Shown in pieces: positions 18,106 through 26,258 of a DNA stretch of 64,000 bases (the first letter of the stretch is position 1; each line of letters begins with the position of its first letter). Below the pieces are notes generated by a model. It was not told the origin of the DNA and did not search any database. It was given only the letters and a program-made list of their open reading frames with translations. The stretch spans positions 79,012-143,011 of the forward strand of contig CALFZO010000139.1 in the NCBI GenBank assembly GCA_937952305.1. Reading direction: 5' to 3'. Origin of the DNA: an uncultured Anaerolineales bacterium. GTDB taxonomy: Bacteria; Chloroflexota; Anaerolineae; Anaerolineales; UBA6663. The position numbers and the translations under genes are program-made.

Positions 18106-18930
18106 TCAGGGCGCAACCGGCCCGGCCCCGAGCGCGGCCTCCAGCAGCGGCTGCCGGTCGGCGGGGCCGGCGGCGCCGGGCGTCCAGGCCAGCCAGGCCA
18201 AGAATTCGGCGTTGCCCTTCGGGCCGAGCAGCGGCGAGCGGCGCAGGCCGCGCACGGTCAGGCCGTGCGCCACGGCGAAGGCCAGCACGTCTTCGAGCAC
18301 GCGCCGGTGCACGGCCGGGTCGCGCACCACGCCGCCGCCGCGGCTGACGATCTGGCGCCCGGCCTCGAACTGCGGCTTGATCAGGGCCACCACGTTGGGC
18401 GGCGCGGGCGCGGCGCGCTGGGTGTCGCCAGACAGCCAGCCGGTCACCACCGGCAGCAGCAGCTTGAGCGAAATAAACGAGGCGTCGATGGACACAAACG
18501 ACACCGCCTCCGGCAGCTGCTCCAGATACCGGGCGTTGGTGTCCTCGCGGACCACCACGCGCGGATCGGTCCGCAGGCGTTGGTCCAGCAGGCCGTGGCC
18601 CACGTCGATGGCATACACGCGCGCCGCGCCGTGCTGCACCAGGCAATCCGTGAAGCCGCCGGTGGAGGCGCCCACATCCGCGCACACCTGGCCGGCCACG
18701 TCGATCTGGAAGCCGGCCAGGGCCGCCTCCAGCTTCTCACCGCCGCGGCTGACGAAGCGCGGCCGGGTCTTGAGCGTCAACACGGCCCCGTCGGTCACCA
18801 GCCGGGCGGGCCGGTCCACCATCTGCCCGTCCACCAGCACCTCGCCGGCCATGATCAGGCGCTGGGCCTGTTCGCGGCTGGGCGTCAGGCCGTGGGCCAC
18901 CACGGCCAGGTCGAGGCGGGTTTTGGGCAC
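18106..18930 (-). CDS. tlyA: TlyA family rRNA 2'-O-methyltransferase (S4 domain plus FtsJ domain)
   Basis: The protein has 274 residues. An N-terminal S4 RNA-binding domain (about 1-60, with SREQAQRLIMAGEVLVDG) is followed by an FtsJ-type SAM methyltransferase domain whose motif I reads VCADVGASTGGFTDC. The TlyA family methylates cytidine 2'-OH groups of 16S and 23S rRNA and affects capreomycin sensitivity; the older 'hemolysin A' name is misleading. The start is GTG at 18930, 18 bp after the stop of the GGD-GDK protein gene. Order and spacing suggest a single transcript from that gene through tlyA and perhaps to the GH25 gene. Confidence 0.93.
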   Translation of the reverse strand: MPKTRLDLAVVAHGLTPSREQAQRLIMAGEVLVDGQMVDRPARLVTDGAVLTLKTRPRFVSRGGEKLEAALAGFQIDVAGQVCADVGASTGGFTDCLVQHGAARVYAIDVGHGLLDQRLRTDPRVVVREDTNARYLEQLPEAVSFVSIDASFISLKLLLPVVTGWLSGDTQRAAPAPPNVVALIKPQFEAGRQIVSRGGGVVRDPAVHRRVLEDVLAFAVAHGLTVRGLRRSPLLGPKGNAEFLAWLAWTPGAAGPADRQPLLEAALGAGPVAP

Positions 18931-18948
18931 AGGCGGCGTCCGGCGCGC

Positions 18949-19782
18949 TCAGGCTTTTTCTTCTTTGGCCTTCTGCGCGATCAGGCGCACGGCCTCCACC
19001 ACGCCCAGCGCCGGGTTGGTGAGCGTGGCCACCGTCACCTTGGCGATGTCCTCGGACATGCCGGCGATGAACTTGAGCCAGCGCTCGACCTTGTCCGGCT
19101 TGGCCTGGTCACCCTTCTTGACCTCGGCCTCGATCTTCTGGACGGTATCCTTCAGCTCTTTCTTCTCGTCGTCATCCTTGCCCGGCAGCGCGTCCACCTG
19201 CTGCTGGACCTTGCCCATCTCGCGGCTGAAGGCTTCGGCGTTGAACGTCACCGACGTCGTGGTCGTCGTGGTGACGGTAGAGGTGTTCGTGATCGTGGTC
19301 TTGTCGCCGGCCACCTGGTCGCCGCCGGCGCTCACCGAAACCGGCCCCTGGGCGTTGTTGGCATTGACCGTGAAGCTGCTGCTGCGCGGCTGGGCTTTCT
19401 CGTCCGACATTTCCTGCTCCTTGCGTGAAAGGGTGTCCTGGATGCGCTGCTGGACCAGACGGTCGAGGCGCTGGCCGACGTCGGCCGAGGCGGCCGTGAG
19501 CGACTGGCCCCCGGCCAGGTCGCCGGCCACGACCTCATCCGCGGCGGAGGCGTCCGGCGTCTCCAGGCCCTTGGCTTTGAGTTTGGCGCGCACTTTGGCC
19601 TGGATGGCGGCCTTGAGGTCGGCCTCCGCAGGGTTCGCGGCCTCGCCGCCGCTGACTATCTTGTCGCCGCCGACCATGTCCCCGCCGGCGCTGACGGTTC
19701 CACTCTGGATGGTGACGCCGCTCGAACTGGGTGTTGGCGGCGGCGCGGACGGCTCCTCTTGGGGCTTCTTGTCTTCAGCCAT
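18949..19782 (-). CDS. Protein with repeated GGD-x-GDK motifs, possible Chloroflexota signalling or conflict protein
   Basis: The protein has 277 residues. Two near-identical low-complexity segments are seen: VSAGGDMVGGDKI (near residue 28) and VSAGGDQVAGDKTTI (near residue 160), the second running into a Thr-rich strand. Between them is a charged helical stretch (KAAIQAKVRAKLKAKG). The C-terminal third is helical and ends with LTNPALGVVEAVRLIAQK. The start at ATG 19782 is chosen because AGGAGG precedes it; a longer upstream frame lacks such a site. I do not recognise a catalytic domain. The repeats are likely short beta-hairpins. It heads the tlyA/GH25 run, and a promoter (TTGGAA-N16-TAGAAT) lies just upstream. 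Confidence 0.75.
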   Translation of the reverse strand: MAEDKKPQEEPSAPPPTPSSSGVTIQSGTVSAGGDMVGGDKIVSGGEAANPAEADLKAAIQAKVRAKLKAKGLETPDASAADEVVAGDLAGGQSLTAASADVGQRLDRLVQQRIQDTLSRKEQEMSDEKAQPRSSSFTVNANNAQGPVSVSAGGDQVAGDKTTITNTSTVTTTTTTSVTFNAEAFSREMGKVQQQVDALPGKDDDEKKELKDTVQKIEAEVKKGDQAKPDKVERWLKFIAGMSEDIAKVTVATLTNPALGVVEAVRLIAQKAKEEKA

Positions 19783-19822
19783 ACTGGGCCTCCTGAGATT
19801 GGGCCGGCGCCCGGCTCGATTT

Positions 19823-19850
19823 ATTCTAACATCGCCACTCCGGATTCCAA
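19823..19850 (-). promoter_or_regulatory. Promoter for the GGD-GDK/tlyA run
   Basis: On the minus strand TTGGAA (19845-19850) and TAGAAT (19823-19828) are separated by 16 bp, about 40 bp upstream of the ATG at 19782. This is a good sigma-70-like match in an otherwise GC-rich region. Confidence 0.5.
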
Positions 19851-19878
19851 ACCGGCGCCGGTCGGAAGGCGGTTGTTC

Positions 19879-19884
19879 TATAAT
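19879..19884 (+). promoter_or_regulatory. -10 element for a probably leaderless prenyltransferase transcript
   Basis: A perfect TATAAT ends seven bases before the ATG at 19892, so transcription would begin at or next to the start codon. No Shine-Dalgarno is present. The -35 region is not consensus. Confidence 0.55.
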
Positions 19885-19891
19885 TCCGGCC

Positions 19892-20767
19892 ATGCTCATG
19901 GCCCTGCTCAAAACCATGCGGCCGCGCCAGTGGACGAAGAACATCTTCGTTTTCGCGGCCCTGATCTTCGACCACAAGCTCCTATCCGGCGACCTGCTGC
20001 TGCGCACCCTGGCCGGGTTCGGGCTGCTCTGCCTGCTCTCCAGCCTGGTCTATCTGGTGAATGACCTGGCCGATATCGAGAAGGACCGCCTGCACCCCAA
20101 GAAGCGCCACCGCCCGCTGGCGTCCGGCCGGCTCTCGCCGCGTGTCGCCGTGGCGGCCGCCCTGGTCCTGCTGGCCGGCGCGGCCCCGCTGGCCTTCGCG
20201 CTGAATCCCGGCTTCGGCATCATCGCCCTGGTCTACCTGGCCGCCAACCTGCTGTACTCGTTCTGGCTCAAGCACGTGGTGCTCATCGACGTGATGGTGG
20301 TAGCGCTCGGCTACGTGCTGCGCGTGGTGGCCGGCGCGCTGCTGGTGGCCTCGGCCATCTCGCCTTGGCTGTACATCTGCATGACGCTGCTGGCGCTCTT
20401 CATCGGCTTCGGCAAGCGGCGCGGCGAGCTGCTGCTGATGCAAGCCGAGAACGGCAGCTCGCGCAAGGTCCTGGAAGACTACAGCCTGCCGTTCCTGGAC
20501 GAGCTGATCAACCTGGTGGCCACGGCCACGATCGTGGCCTACTCACTGTACACGTTCTCGGCCGAGAACCTGCCGCAGAACCATTCCATGATGCTGACCA
20601 TCCCGTTCGTGCTGTACGGGGTCTTCCGCTACCTGTACCTGATCCACATCCGCGGCGAGGGCGGCGCGCCGGATGAACTGGTGCTGGTGGACCGGCCCTT
20701 GCAGGTGACGTTCGCGCTGTGGGGGCTGGCGGCCGTGCTGATCCTGTACCTCAACCCGCCGGCATGA
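19892..20767 (+). CDS. UbiA-superfamily prenyltransferase (decaprenyl-phosphate phosphoribosyltransferase-like)
   Basis: The protein has 291 residues with about eight TM helices. The N-terminus MRPRQWTKNIFVFAALIF and the first Asp-rich motif NDLADIEKDRLHPKKRHRPL match the DPPR synthase-like subfamily of UbiA. The second motif region reads LKHVVLIDVMVVALGYVLR. The family transfers phosphoribose to polyprenyl phosphate, a step towards arabinose-type lipid donors, but other acceptors are possible. The next gene, mevalonate kinase, overlaps its stop codon (ATGA), so it is coupled to isoprenoid precursor synthesis. A TATAAT lies seven bases upstream, suggesting a leaderless mRNA. Confidence 0.88.
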   Translation: MLMALLKTMRPRQWTKNIFVFAALIFDHKLLSGDLLLRTLAGFGLLCLLSSLVYLVNDLADIEKDRLHPKKRHRPLASGRLSPRVAVAAALVLLAGAAPLAFALNPGFGIIALVYLAANLLYSFWLKHVVLIDVMVVALGYVLRVVAGALLVASAISPWLYICMTLLALFIGFGKRRGELLLMQAENGSSRKVLEDYSLPFLDELINLVATATIVAYSLYTFSAENLPQNHSMMLTIPFVLYGVFRYLYLIHIRGEGGAPDELVLVDRPLQVTFALWGLAAVLILYLNPPA

Positions 20768-21735
20768 CGCCCGCCCGCGCCTCCGCCCCCGGCAAGGTCA
20801 TCCTGTTCGGCGAGCACGCCGTCGTCTACGGCCAGCCCGCCCTGGCCGTGCCGGTGGCGCGCGTCCAGGCGACGGCCACGGTGACGCCGCAGACGGACGG
20901 CGCGGCCGAGATCTGGATCGACGCCCAGGACCTTGGCCGGCGCTACCGGCTGGCGGAGGCCGCCGCCCAGGACCCGCTGGCCGTGGCCGTGCGCCTGGGG
21001 CTGGAGCGCTTCGGCGCCGCGCCGGCGGGCTTCACGCTGACACTCCAATCCACCATCCCGATCGCGTCCGGCCTGGGCTCCGGCGCCGCCGTGAGCACGG
21101 CCATCGTCCGCGCGCTGGCGGCCGCCCTGGGGCAGACGCCAGACGCCGCCGCCGTGTCCGGCCTGGTGTATGAGACCGAGAAGCTCCTGCACGGCACGCC
21201 GTCCGGGGTCGACAACACCGTCATCGCCTACGGCCAGCCCGTGTTCTTCGTGCGCGGCCAGCCGCCGGAGCCGTTCCGCGTGGCCGCGCCGTTCCAGCTC
21301 CTGATCGCGGATACCGGCCTGGCCAGCCCAACCAAGATCACGGTCGGTGACGTGCGCGCCGGCTGGCAGCGCGAGCCGGCCCGTTTCGACGCGCTCTTCA
21401 CCGCCATCGGCGCCCTGGTGCGCGCCGCCCGCGCCCACCTCGAGGCCGGCCAGCCGGAGGCGCTCGGGCCATTGCTGGCGCGCAATCACGCCTATCTGCG
21501 CGAGCTGGGCGTCTCCTGCCGCGAGCTGGACGCGCTGGTGGACGCGGCCCAGGCCGCCGGCGCGCTCGGCGCCAAACTCTCCGGCGGCGGGCGCGGCGGC
21601 AACCTGATCGCGCTGGTCACGGCGGCGACGGCCGCGCCGGTGGAGGCCGCGCTGCGAGAGGCCGGGGCCGTGCGCGTGCTGAGCACAAGCGTGGGGATGC
21701 CCGCCGAACCCCAAACGCCGGAGACCGGCCCATGA
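20764..21735 (+). CDS. mvk: Mevalonate kinase (GHMP kinase family)
   Basis: The protein has 323 residues. GHMP motif 1 reads APGKVILFGEHAVVYGQPA, motif 2 is IPIASGLGSGAAVSTA, the catalytic aspartate lies in TPSGVDNT, and motif 3 is the glycine-rich KLSGGGRGGN. Together these fit mevalonate kinase rather than galactokinase or homoserine kinase. It phosphorylates mevalonate with ATP. The start is set at ATG 20764, which overlaps the preceding stop, because the homologous N-terminus begins there. The gene overlaps the isopentenyl phosphate kinase start by ATGA. The pair points to the alternative mevalonate pathway; the phosphomevalonate decarboxylase is not in this window. Confidence 0.93.
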   Translation: MTPARASAPGKVILFGEHAVVYGQPALAVPVARVQATATVTPQTDGAAEIWIDAQDLGRRYRLAEAAAQDPLAVAVRLGLERFGAAPAGFTLTLQSTIPIASGLGSGAAVSTAIVRALAAALGQTPDAAAVSGLVYETEKLLHGTPSGVDNTVIAYGQPVFFVRGQPPEPFRVAAPFQLLIADTGLASPTKITVGDVRAGWQREPARFDALFTAIGALVRAARAHLEAGQPEALGPLLARNHAYLRELGVSCRELDALVDAAQAAGALGAKLSGGGRGGNLIALVTAATAAPVEAALREAGAVRVLSTSVGMPAEPQTPETGP

Positions 21736-22544
21736 ACGAGTCCGCCAATGACCCGCGTCCGCCGTCGATTGTTTTCCTCAAACTGGGCGGCTCGCTGATC
21801 ACGGACAAGGCCACGCCGCGCGCCGCGCGGCCGGCGACGCTGGCGCGGCTGATGGACGAGATCGCGGCGGCGGGCGCGCAGCGGCCGGAGGTGCGGATCG
21901 TGCTCGGCCACGGCTCCGGCTCGTTCGGGCACGTGGAGGGCCGGAAGCACGGCACGCGCCAGGGCGTGCGGACCTTGGAGCAATGGCGCGGCTACGCCGA
22001 GGTGCAGTGGGTGGCGAACCAGCTCAACCGGCTGGTGGTGGACGCGGCGCGCGCGGCCGGCCTGCCGGTGGTCAACTGCCCGCCGTCGGCCTCGGCCGTG
22101 TGCCGGGACGGCCTGATCGAGAGCCTGGCGTTGGCGCCGATCGAGACGGCGCTGGCGCACGGGCTGGTGCCCGTGGTGCAGGGCGACGTGGCCGTGGACG
22201 CCGCGCGCGGCGGCACGATCGTGTCCACCGAGGACGTCTTTCGTTACCTGGCGCCGCGCCTGCGCCCGGAACGCATCCTGCTGGCCGGGATCGAGCGCGG
22301 CGTGTTGACGCACTGGCCGGACGGCGAGATCGTGCCCGTGATCGCCGACGCCGAGGCGGCGGCCGCCCTGGGCGGCGCGCACACCGCCGACGTCACCGGC
22401 GGGATGGAGGCCAAGGTCCGCGAGACCCTGGCGATGGTGCGGGCCGCGCCCGGCTGCGAGGCCCTGATCTTCTCGGGCGAGACGCCGGACCTGGTGCGGC
22501 GCGCCCTGCTGGGCGAGGTGGTGGCCGGGACCCGGCTGCGCTGA
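21732..22544 (+). CDS. Isopentenyl phosphate kinase (amino-acid kinase fold)
   Basis: The protein has 270 residues. KLGGSLITDK at the N-terminus and GHGSGSFGH (with the IPK-type histidine) are diagnostic; GGMEAKVRETL is the late nucleotide-binding motif. IPK converts isopentenyl phosphate to isopentenyl diphosphate, the last step of the route found in archaea and in some Chloroflexota. The gene is translationally coupled to mevalonate kinase by a four-base overlap and ends the three-gene plus-strand operon. It faces a minus-strand gene 50 bp away. Aspartate/glutamate 5-kinases share the fold, but the histidine motif and the neighbour argue for IPK. Confidence 0.92.
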   Translation: MNESANDPRPPSIVFLKLGGSLITDKATPRAARPATLARLMDEIAAAGAQRPEVRIVLGHGSGSFGHVEGRKHGTRQGVRTLEQWRGYAEVQWVANQLNRLVVDAARAAGLPVVNCPPSASAVCRDGLIESLALAPIETALAHGLVPVVQGDVAVDAARGGTIVSTEDVFRYLAPRLRPERILLAGIERGVLTHWPDGEIVPVIADAEAAAALGGAHTADVTGGMEAKVRETLAMVRAAPGCEALIFSGETPDLVRRALLGEVVAGTRLR

Positions 22545-22594
22545 CGCCGGTCGAGCTCAGCCAGCGCGGCCCGACCGTGCGCGGCCGCAATGAT

Positions 22595-23104
22595 TCAGCG
22601 GCCGAAGACCCCGCGCCGCAGAAGACCCAGCGGCGCCAGCAGGCCGCCGACCATCACCAGACCGCCGACGCAGGCGAAGATCCCGCCGAACAGGGACGCG
22701 AACAGCCGGTCATCCTGGGTCACCGTCAGCGTGCGGGCGCCCCCATCGTCCAGGAAAGCGTTGATGCGGTCGACGATCTGGCGCTTGTCGTTGGATCCGG
22801 AGCTGTAGTAGCCGGTCAACGGCACCGCGCCGGTTTCGGTACGCAAGGCCACGCGGTAGGTGTCGTCGCCGTCGCTGTCTTCAGACACCTGCAGTTCGGC
22901 GCGCTGGATCTCGTTCAGCCGCACCGTCTGCGAGCGCGCGTTCAGGCCGAGGGCGTTGGCTGAGACGAGCGTGCAGGCGCCGGTGCGCGGCTCCGGACGC
23001 TCGCACGTCAACGTGGTCTGCGCGCCCAGGAACCAGAAGACGGCCAGCCCCACCACCACGAAAATGCCTCCAAAGAGGGTCAACCCGATCATGCGACCCA
23101 GCAT
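22595..23104 (-). CDS. Two-TM membrane protein of unknown function
   Basis: The protein has 169 residues. A TM helix lies at residues 5-27 and another near 140-162. The domain between them (about 110 residues) contains TLTCERPEPRTGACTLV with two cysteines and beta-rich segments. The arrangement resembles DUF3592-like or small PH-domain-like membrane proteins, but the family is not recognised. Convergent with the isopentenyl phosphate kinase gene. The ATG at 23104 gives MLGRMIGLTLFGG; a second in-frame ATG three codons on is equally possible. Confidence 0.65.
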   Translation of the reverse strand: MLGRMIGLTLFGGIFVVVGLAVFWFLGAQTTLTCERPEPRTGACTLVSANALGLNARSQTVRLNEIQRAELQVSEDSDGDDTYRVALRTETGAVPLTGYYSSGSNDKRQIVDRINAFLDDGGARTLTVTQDDRLFASLFGGIFACVGGLVMVGGLLAPLGLLRRGVFGR

Positions 23105-23192
23105 GGGCCCCTCCCCGATTGAACGGCCCGCCCCAACAGCGGGCGGCGTTAGTGTACCGCACCACCACCCCGTCGTCGCGCTATATTAAGGA

Positions 23193-23227
23193 ACCGCCGC
23201 CCTCTGTCTGTCGCAGCGGGCGGCGGT
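23193..23227 (-). terminator. Likely terminator of the cytochrome-FeS-NrfD operon
   Basis: On the minus strand ACCGCCGCCC pairs with GGGCGGCGGT around a 15-base loop, and the transcript continues with a U-containing stretch (TCCTTAATATAG). It is about 60 bases after the NrfD stop. Confidence 0.4.
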
Positions 23228-23284
23228 CAGCGGCCTCCGCACCAGGCGGAGAGGGTGCCCCAATCAGTCAAGCCAGCGCGGCGT

Positions 23285-24544
23285 TCAGTCCCCAGCGGCC
23301 GGGCTGAAGGCCGGCACGGGCACCGGGATCTCGGCTTCGGCCGGCTGCCCGTGATCGACGATGTTCAGGAAGCGCACGCCCAGCGAGAAAGCCAGCACGC
23401 CGTAAGCCGCGATGCCAGCCGCCACCACCCATTCGATCAACGCCGGGAAGTAGGTGGTGTAGCGCGCCACGATCTCATTCTGCAGGTAGGTCAGCATGAT
23501 CAGCTGGCCGACCAGGTTGATGTCCCAGCGGTAGGCCACCACGCCGCCCACCACCAGCGCCAGGGCGAGCATGCGCAGCCCCGGCTGCCGCCGGAAGCGC
23601 GGCACCAGCAGCAGCACGGCCGGCACCAGCGCCCCCAACAGGATCTCGCCGATCCAGAAGTTGAAGGCGAGCTGACCGTTGGTGAGGATACCCAGGCCCT
23701 CGTTGCGGCCCGGCCAGTAGGTGTACGTCATCGCGAACGCGTCCCAGAAGCGGAAGTACAGGTAGCCCACCAGCACCCAGCCGACCACGAAGGCGATGCG
23801 TTCCAGCAGGCGGTCATCCACGCGCGCCTTGCTCGTCAGCCGCCCGGCCAGCATGGACGCCAGCACGGTCAGCGACATGCCGGCCGCCCCCGCCGACAGG
23901 ATAAACAGCACCGACAGATCCGGCTTGTACCAGATCGGCCGGGCCTTGAGCACGCCGTACACGGCGCCCAGCGACGACTGGTGCAGTGACGAAAGGCCCA
24001 GGCCGACCAGCGCCAGGAAGGGCGCGTAGTGATGGACGCCGGACATCCAGCCGGCCAGGCGCGGCCAGCGGCCCTTGAACCAGCCGGCCTGCGCGACGAT
24101 GGGCATCATCTCGAACACCAGCACCGTGAAGTAGCACATGATGCACATCATCACTTCCCACATCACCGAGTGCGGGTTCCAGAAGATCAGGGCCTTCCAG
24201 AAGCGGAACGGCTGGCCGATGTCCATGAACAGCGACAGCATCGCCATGCTGTAGCCGATCAGGCCGATGAACGTGGCCGTGCGCGCCACCGGCTGGTAGC
24301 GCTTCAGGCCGAGCAGATAGACCGCCGCGCACAGCAGGAAGGCGCCGGCGCTGAGCGCGATCGACGACAGGTCAAGCGTGATCCACAGGCCCCACGGCAC
24401 CAGGTCGTTCAGGTTCGTGACGACCAGGCCCTTCCACAGGACAATGACGCCGCCGACGGCCGCGGCCGCCATCACGGCGCCGAGTGCACCGACCCACAGC
24501 CAGAAGGGCGCCAGCCGGCGCGGACGCGCAGTTTGTGCCATCAT
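23285..24544 (-). CDS. NrfD/PsrC family quinone-interacting membrane subunit
   Basis: The protein has 419 residues and about ten TM helices, in the range of the PsrC/NrfD family. The first helix region (LVVTNLNDLVPWGLWI) and the following LYLLGLKRY/VARTATFIGL pattern match NrfD-like quinol-binding subunits. It carries electrons between the quinone pool and the FeS protein encoded just upstream. The start codon overlaps the FeS gene stop (ATGA), so the two are translationally coupled. No molybdopterin catalytic subunit is encoded in this window, so the module is likely a quinone to cytochrome electron conduit rather than a full polysulfide or DMSO reductase. Confidence 0.9.
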   Translation of the reverse strand: MMAQTARPRRLAPFWLWVGALGAVMAAAAVGGVIVLWKGLVVTNLNDLVPWGLWITLDLSSIALSAGAFLLCAAVYLLGLKRYQPVARTATFIGLIGYSMAMLSLFMDIGQPFRFWKALIFWNPHSVMWEVMMCIMCYFTVLVFEMMPIVAQAGWFKGRWPRLAGWMSGVHHYAPFLALVGLGLSSLHQSSLGAVYGVLKARPIWYKPDLSVLFILSAGAAGMSLTVLASMLAGRLTSKARVDDRLLERIAFVVGWVLVGYLYFRFWDAFAMTYTYWPGRNEGLGILTNGQLAFNFWIGEILLGALVPAVLLLVPRFRRQPGLRMLALALVVGGVVAYRWDINLVGQLIMLTYLQNEIVARYTTYFPALIEWVVAAGIAAYGVLAFSLGVRFLNIVDHGQPAEAEIPVPVPAFSPAAGD

Positions 24545-25317
24545 CGCTTCGCCTCCTCCCGCGCCGGCAGGTAGTACACGCGCGGCGCCGTGCCCAGGTC
24601 TTCGCGCAGGCGGTAGTGCGGGTGCTCGGCCAGCAGCCGGCTCACTTCCGACTCGGGGTCGTTCAGGTCGCCGAAGACGCGCGCCTTGGCCGGGCAGGCC
24701 ACCACGCAGGCCGGGGTGGCCTCCGGGTCAACGCCGGGCGTCAGGCCGAGCGCCAGGCCGCGGTCGATGCGGTGCGAGCAGAACGAGCACTTCTCCGGCA
24801 CGCCGCGCGGCCGGCGCTCGATCTCGGGCTGGCCCCACTGCGGCACAGCCGGGTTCGGGCCCGTGAACTCCTCCCAGTTGAAAGCGCGCGCGCCGTACGG
24901 GCAGGCCACTTCGCAGTAGCGGCAGCCGATGCACTTGTCGTAGTCCATCATCACGATGCCGTCAGCGCGGTAGTAGCTGGCGCCCACCATGCAGACCTCG
25001 ACGCACGGGGCATGCTCACAGTGCATGCACGGGCGCGGCACAAAGACCGGCTGGCCGCCGACGCTCCCGGCCGGGATCACCCGGTTCCAGGCGATGTCCG
25101 GCGACACGTCGTTGTGGGCGCGGCAGGCCAAGGTGCAGTAACCGCAGCCCGTGCACTTGGCCTGGTCGATGACCATCGCCCAGCGGTGCTGGCTGGCGCC
25201 GACCGGCCCTGAGGCGCGCGCCCAGCGCGCGTACTGCAGGCCGGCTGCGCTGGCGACCCCGACGGCGGCGGCGGTCTTGAGAAAGGCGCGGCGAGAGAGG
25301 CGACGTTGCTTGGTCAT
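24541..25317 (-). CDS. Tat-exported 4Fe-4S dicluster-type ferredoxin subunit (NrfC/PsrB-like)
   Basis: The protein has 258 residues. The N-terminus has a twin-arginine signal, SRRAFLKTAAAVG, so the protein is exported folded. Four cysteine groups are visible: CTGCGYCTLAC, CMHCEHAPCVEVC, CIGCRYCEVAC and CSFC followed later by CVVACPAKA, enough for four 4Fe-4S clusters. It relays electrons between the NrfD membrane subunit and a partner, probably the eight-haem cytochrome encoded upstream. The start at 25317 is chosen because the Tat signal begins there; the longer reading frame upstream is out of family. It lies 13 bp after the cytochrome gene. Confidence 0.93.
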   Translation of the reverse strand: MTKQRRLSRRAFLKTAAAVGVASAAGLQYARWARASGPVGASQHRWAMVIDQAKCTGCGYCTLACRAHNDVSPDIAWNRVIPAGSVGGQPVFVPRPCMHCEHAPCVEVCMVGASYYRADGIVMMDYDKCIGCRYCEVACPYGARAFNWEEFTGPNPAVPQWGQPEIERRPRGVPEKCSFCSHRIDRGLALGLTPGVDPEATPACVVACPAKARVFGDLNDPESEVSRLLAEHPHYRLREDLGTAPRVYYLPAREEAKR

Positions 25318-25330
25318 GGCAGCTCTCCGC

Positions 25331-26236
25331 TTATTTCCGCCAGGTCTTGTTCGAGCCGTTGCCGTTGTTCTGGAGGCGTTGGCCGGTGCGGCGCAGCCAG
25401 GGCGCCGCCAGCAGGCCGGAGCCGAAGCCGGCCACGATCGCCACGAACAGGAACGGCAGCGGGTTGGACGGCTGGGGGATCTCGCTGACCTCAGCGGTGA
25501 GGCCGGAGGCCATCGAGTTGACGGGCGTCGGGGTCGGCGGCACCGCCCCCTCCAACGCACCCGCCATCAGCGTCTGCGAGGTATGGCAGGCATCGCAGGT
25601 CTCGACCTTCACCTCAAAGCCGTGGTCGCGCATGCTGTGCGGGTCGGCCGGCTCGCCGGACTCGGTGACGTGGCACTCCACACAGGTCAGGCCGACGGGC
25701 ACGTGCGCCTGATGGGCGAAATTCGACTCGGAGTTCTTGTGGCAATTCGCGCACAGAGTCGAGGCGTCGATCTTCATCGCCTGGCCGGTGGCGTGGGCGT
25801 CATGGCAGTCCACGCAGGTCAGGCCGTTCTGACCGTGCTGGCTCACTTCCCAGCCGACGTACGTGGCGGTGTGGCACTGCCCGCACTGATCGGCCTGGCG
25901 TTTGACCGTGGCCGAAGCCAGCGGATGCTCAGCCGAGATTGGGCTATGGCAGCTTTCGCAGCTCAGGCCCTGGGTGGTGTGGCAGCTCAAGCACGCTTGC
26001 GGCTTGCCTTGCGTCTCCCAGGTGGCCAGAAAGCCGTCGGTCGCGCCGGAGCCATGCTGGCCGGTGGACCAGGCGGTGTAGAAGCTTTCGTGGCACTCGC
26101 GGCAGTCCAGCGGCTCCGGCGTGGGCGCCACCGCCGGCGGCACCGGCTCATCGGCCAGCGCCAGCCCCGCCCCGAGCCCCCCCAGGGCCAGGGCCAAGAT
26201 GATTGCAATTGTGAGTTTAGTCATTGGATGGGTCAT
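25331..26236 (-). CDS. Octahaem cytochrome c, membrane-anchored at the C-terminus
   Basis: The protein has 301 residues. A Sec signal (residues 5-28) is followed by eight CxxCH haem sites: CRECH, CLSCH, CESCH, CGQCH, CVDCH, CANCH, CVECH and CDACH. A Pro/Thr linker leads to a C-terminal TM helix (LPFLFVAIVAGFGSGLL) and a short basic tail. A repeated W-x-x-QHG element follows two of the haem groups (WSTGQHG, WEVSQHG). It should carry electrons on the outer face of the membrane next to the FeS and NrfD subunits. The ATG at 26236 follows GGAGACGACG; a later ATG at 26224 is the alternative. Confidence 0.92.
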   Translation of the reverse strand: MTHPMTKLTIAIILALALGGLGAGLALADEPVPPAVAPTPEPLDCRECHESFYTAWSTGQHGSGATDGFLATWETQGKPQACLSCHTTQGLSCESCHSPISAEHPLASATVKRQADQCGQCHTATYVGWEVSQHGQNGLTCVDCHDAHATGQAMKIDASTLCANCHKNSESNFAHQAHVPVGLTCVECHVTESGEPADPHSMRDHGFEVKVETCDACHTSQTLMAGALEGAVPPTPTPVNSMASGLTAEVSEIPQPSNPLPFLFVAIVAGFGSGLLAAPWLRRTGQRLQNNGNGSNKTWRK

Positions 26237-26258
26237 CGTCGTCTCCTTGCCTGGCCGG

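Noticed and set aside
17927..20767. A 946-codon plus-strand frame extending the prenyltransferase upstream
   Set aside because: The upstream part is antisense to tlyA and the GGD-GDK gene and is low complexity; the prenyltransferase starts at 19892, just after a TATAAT.
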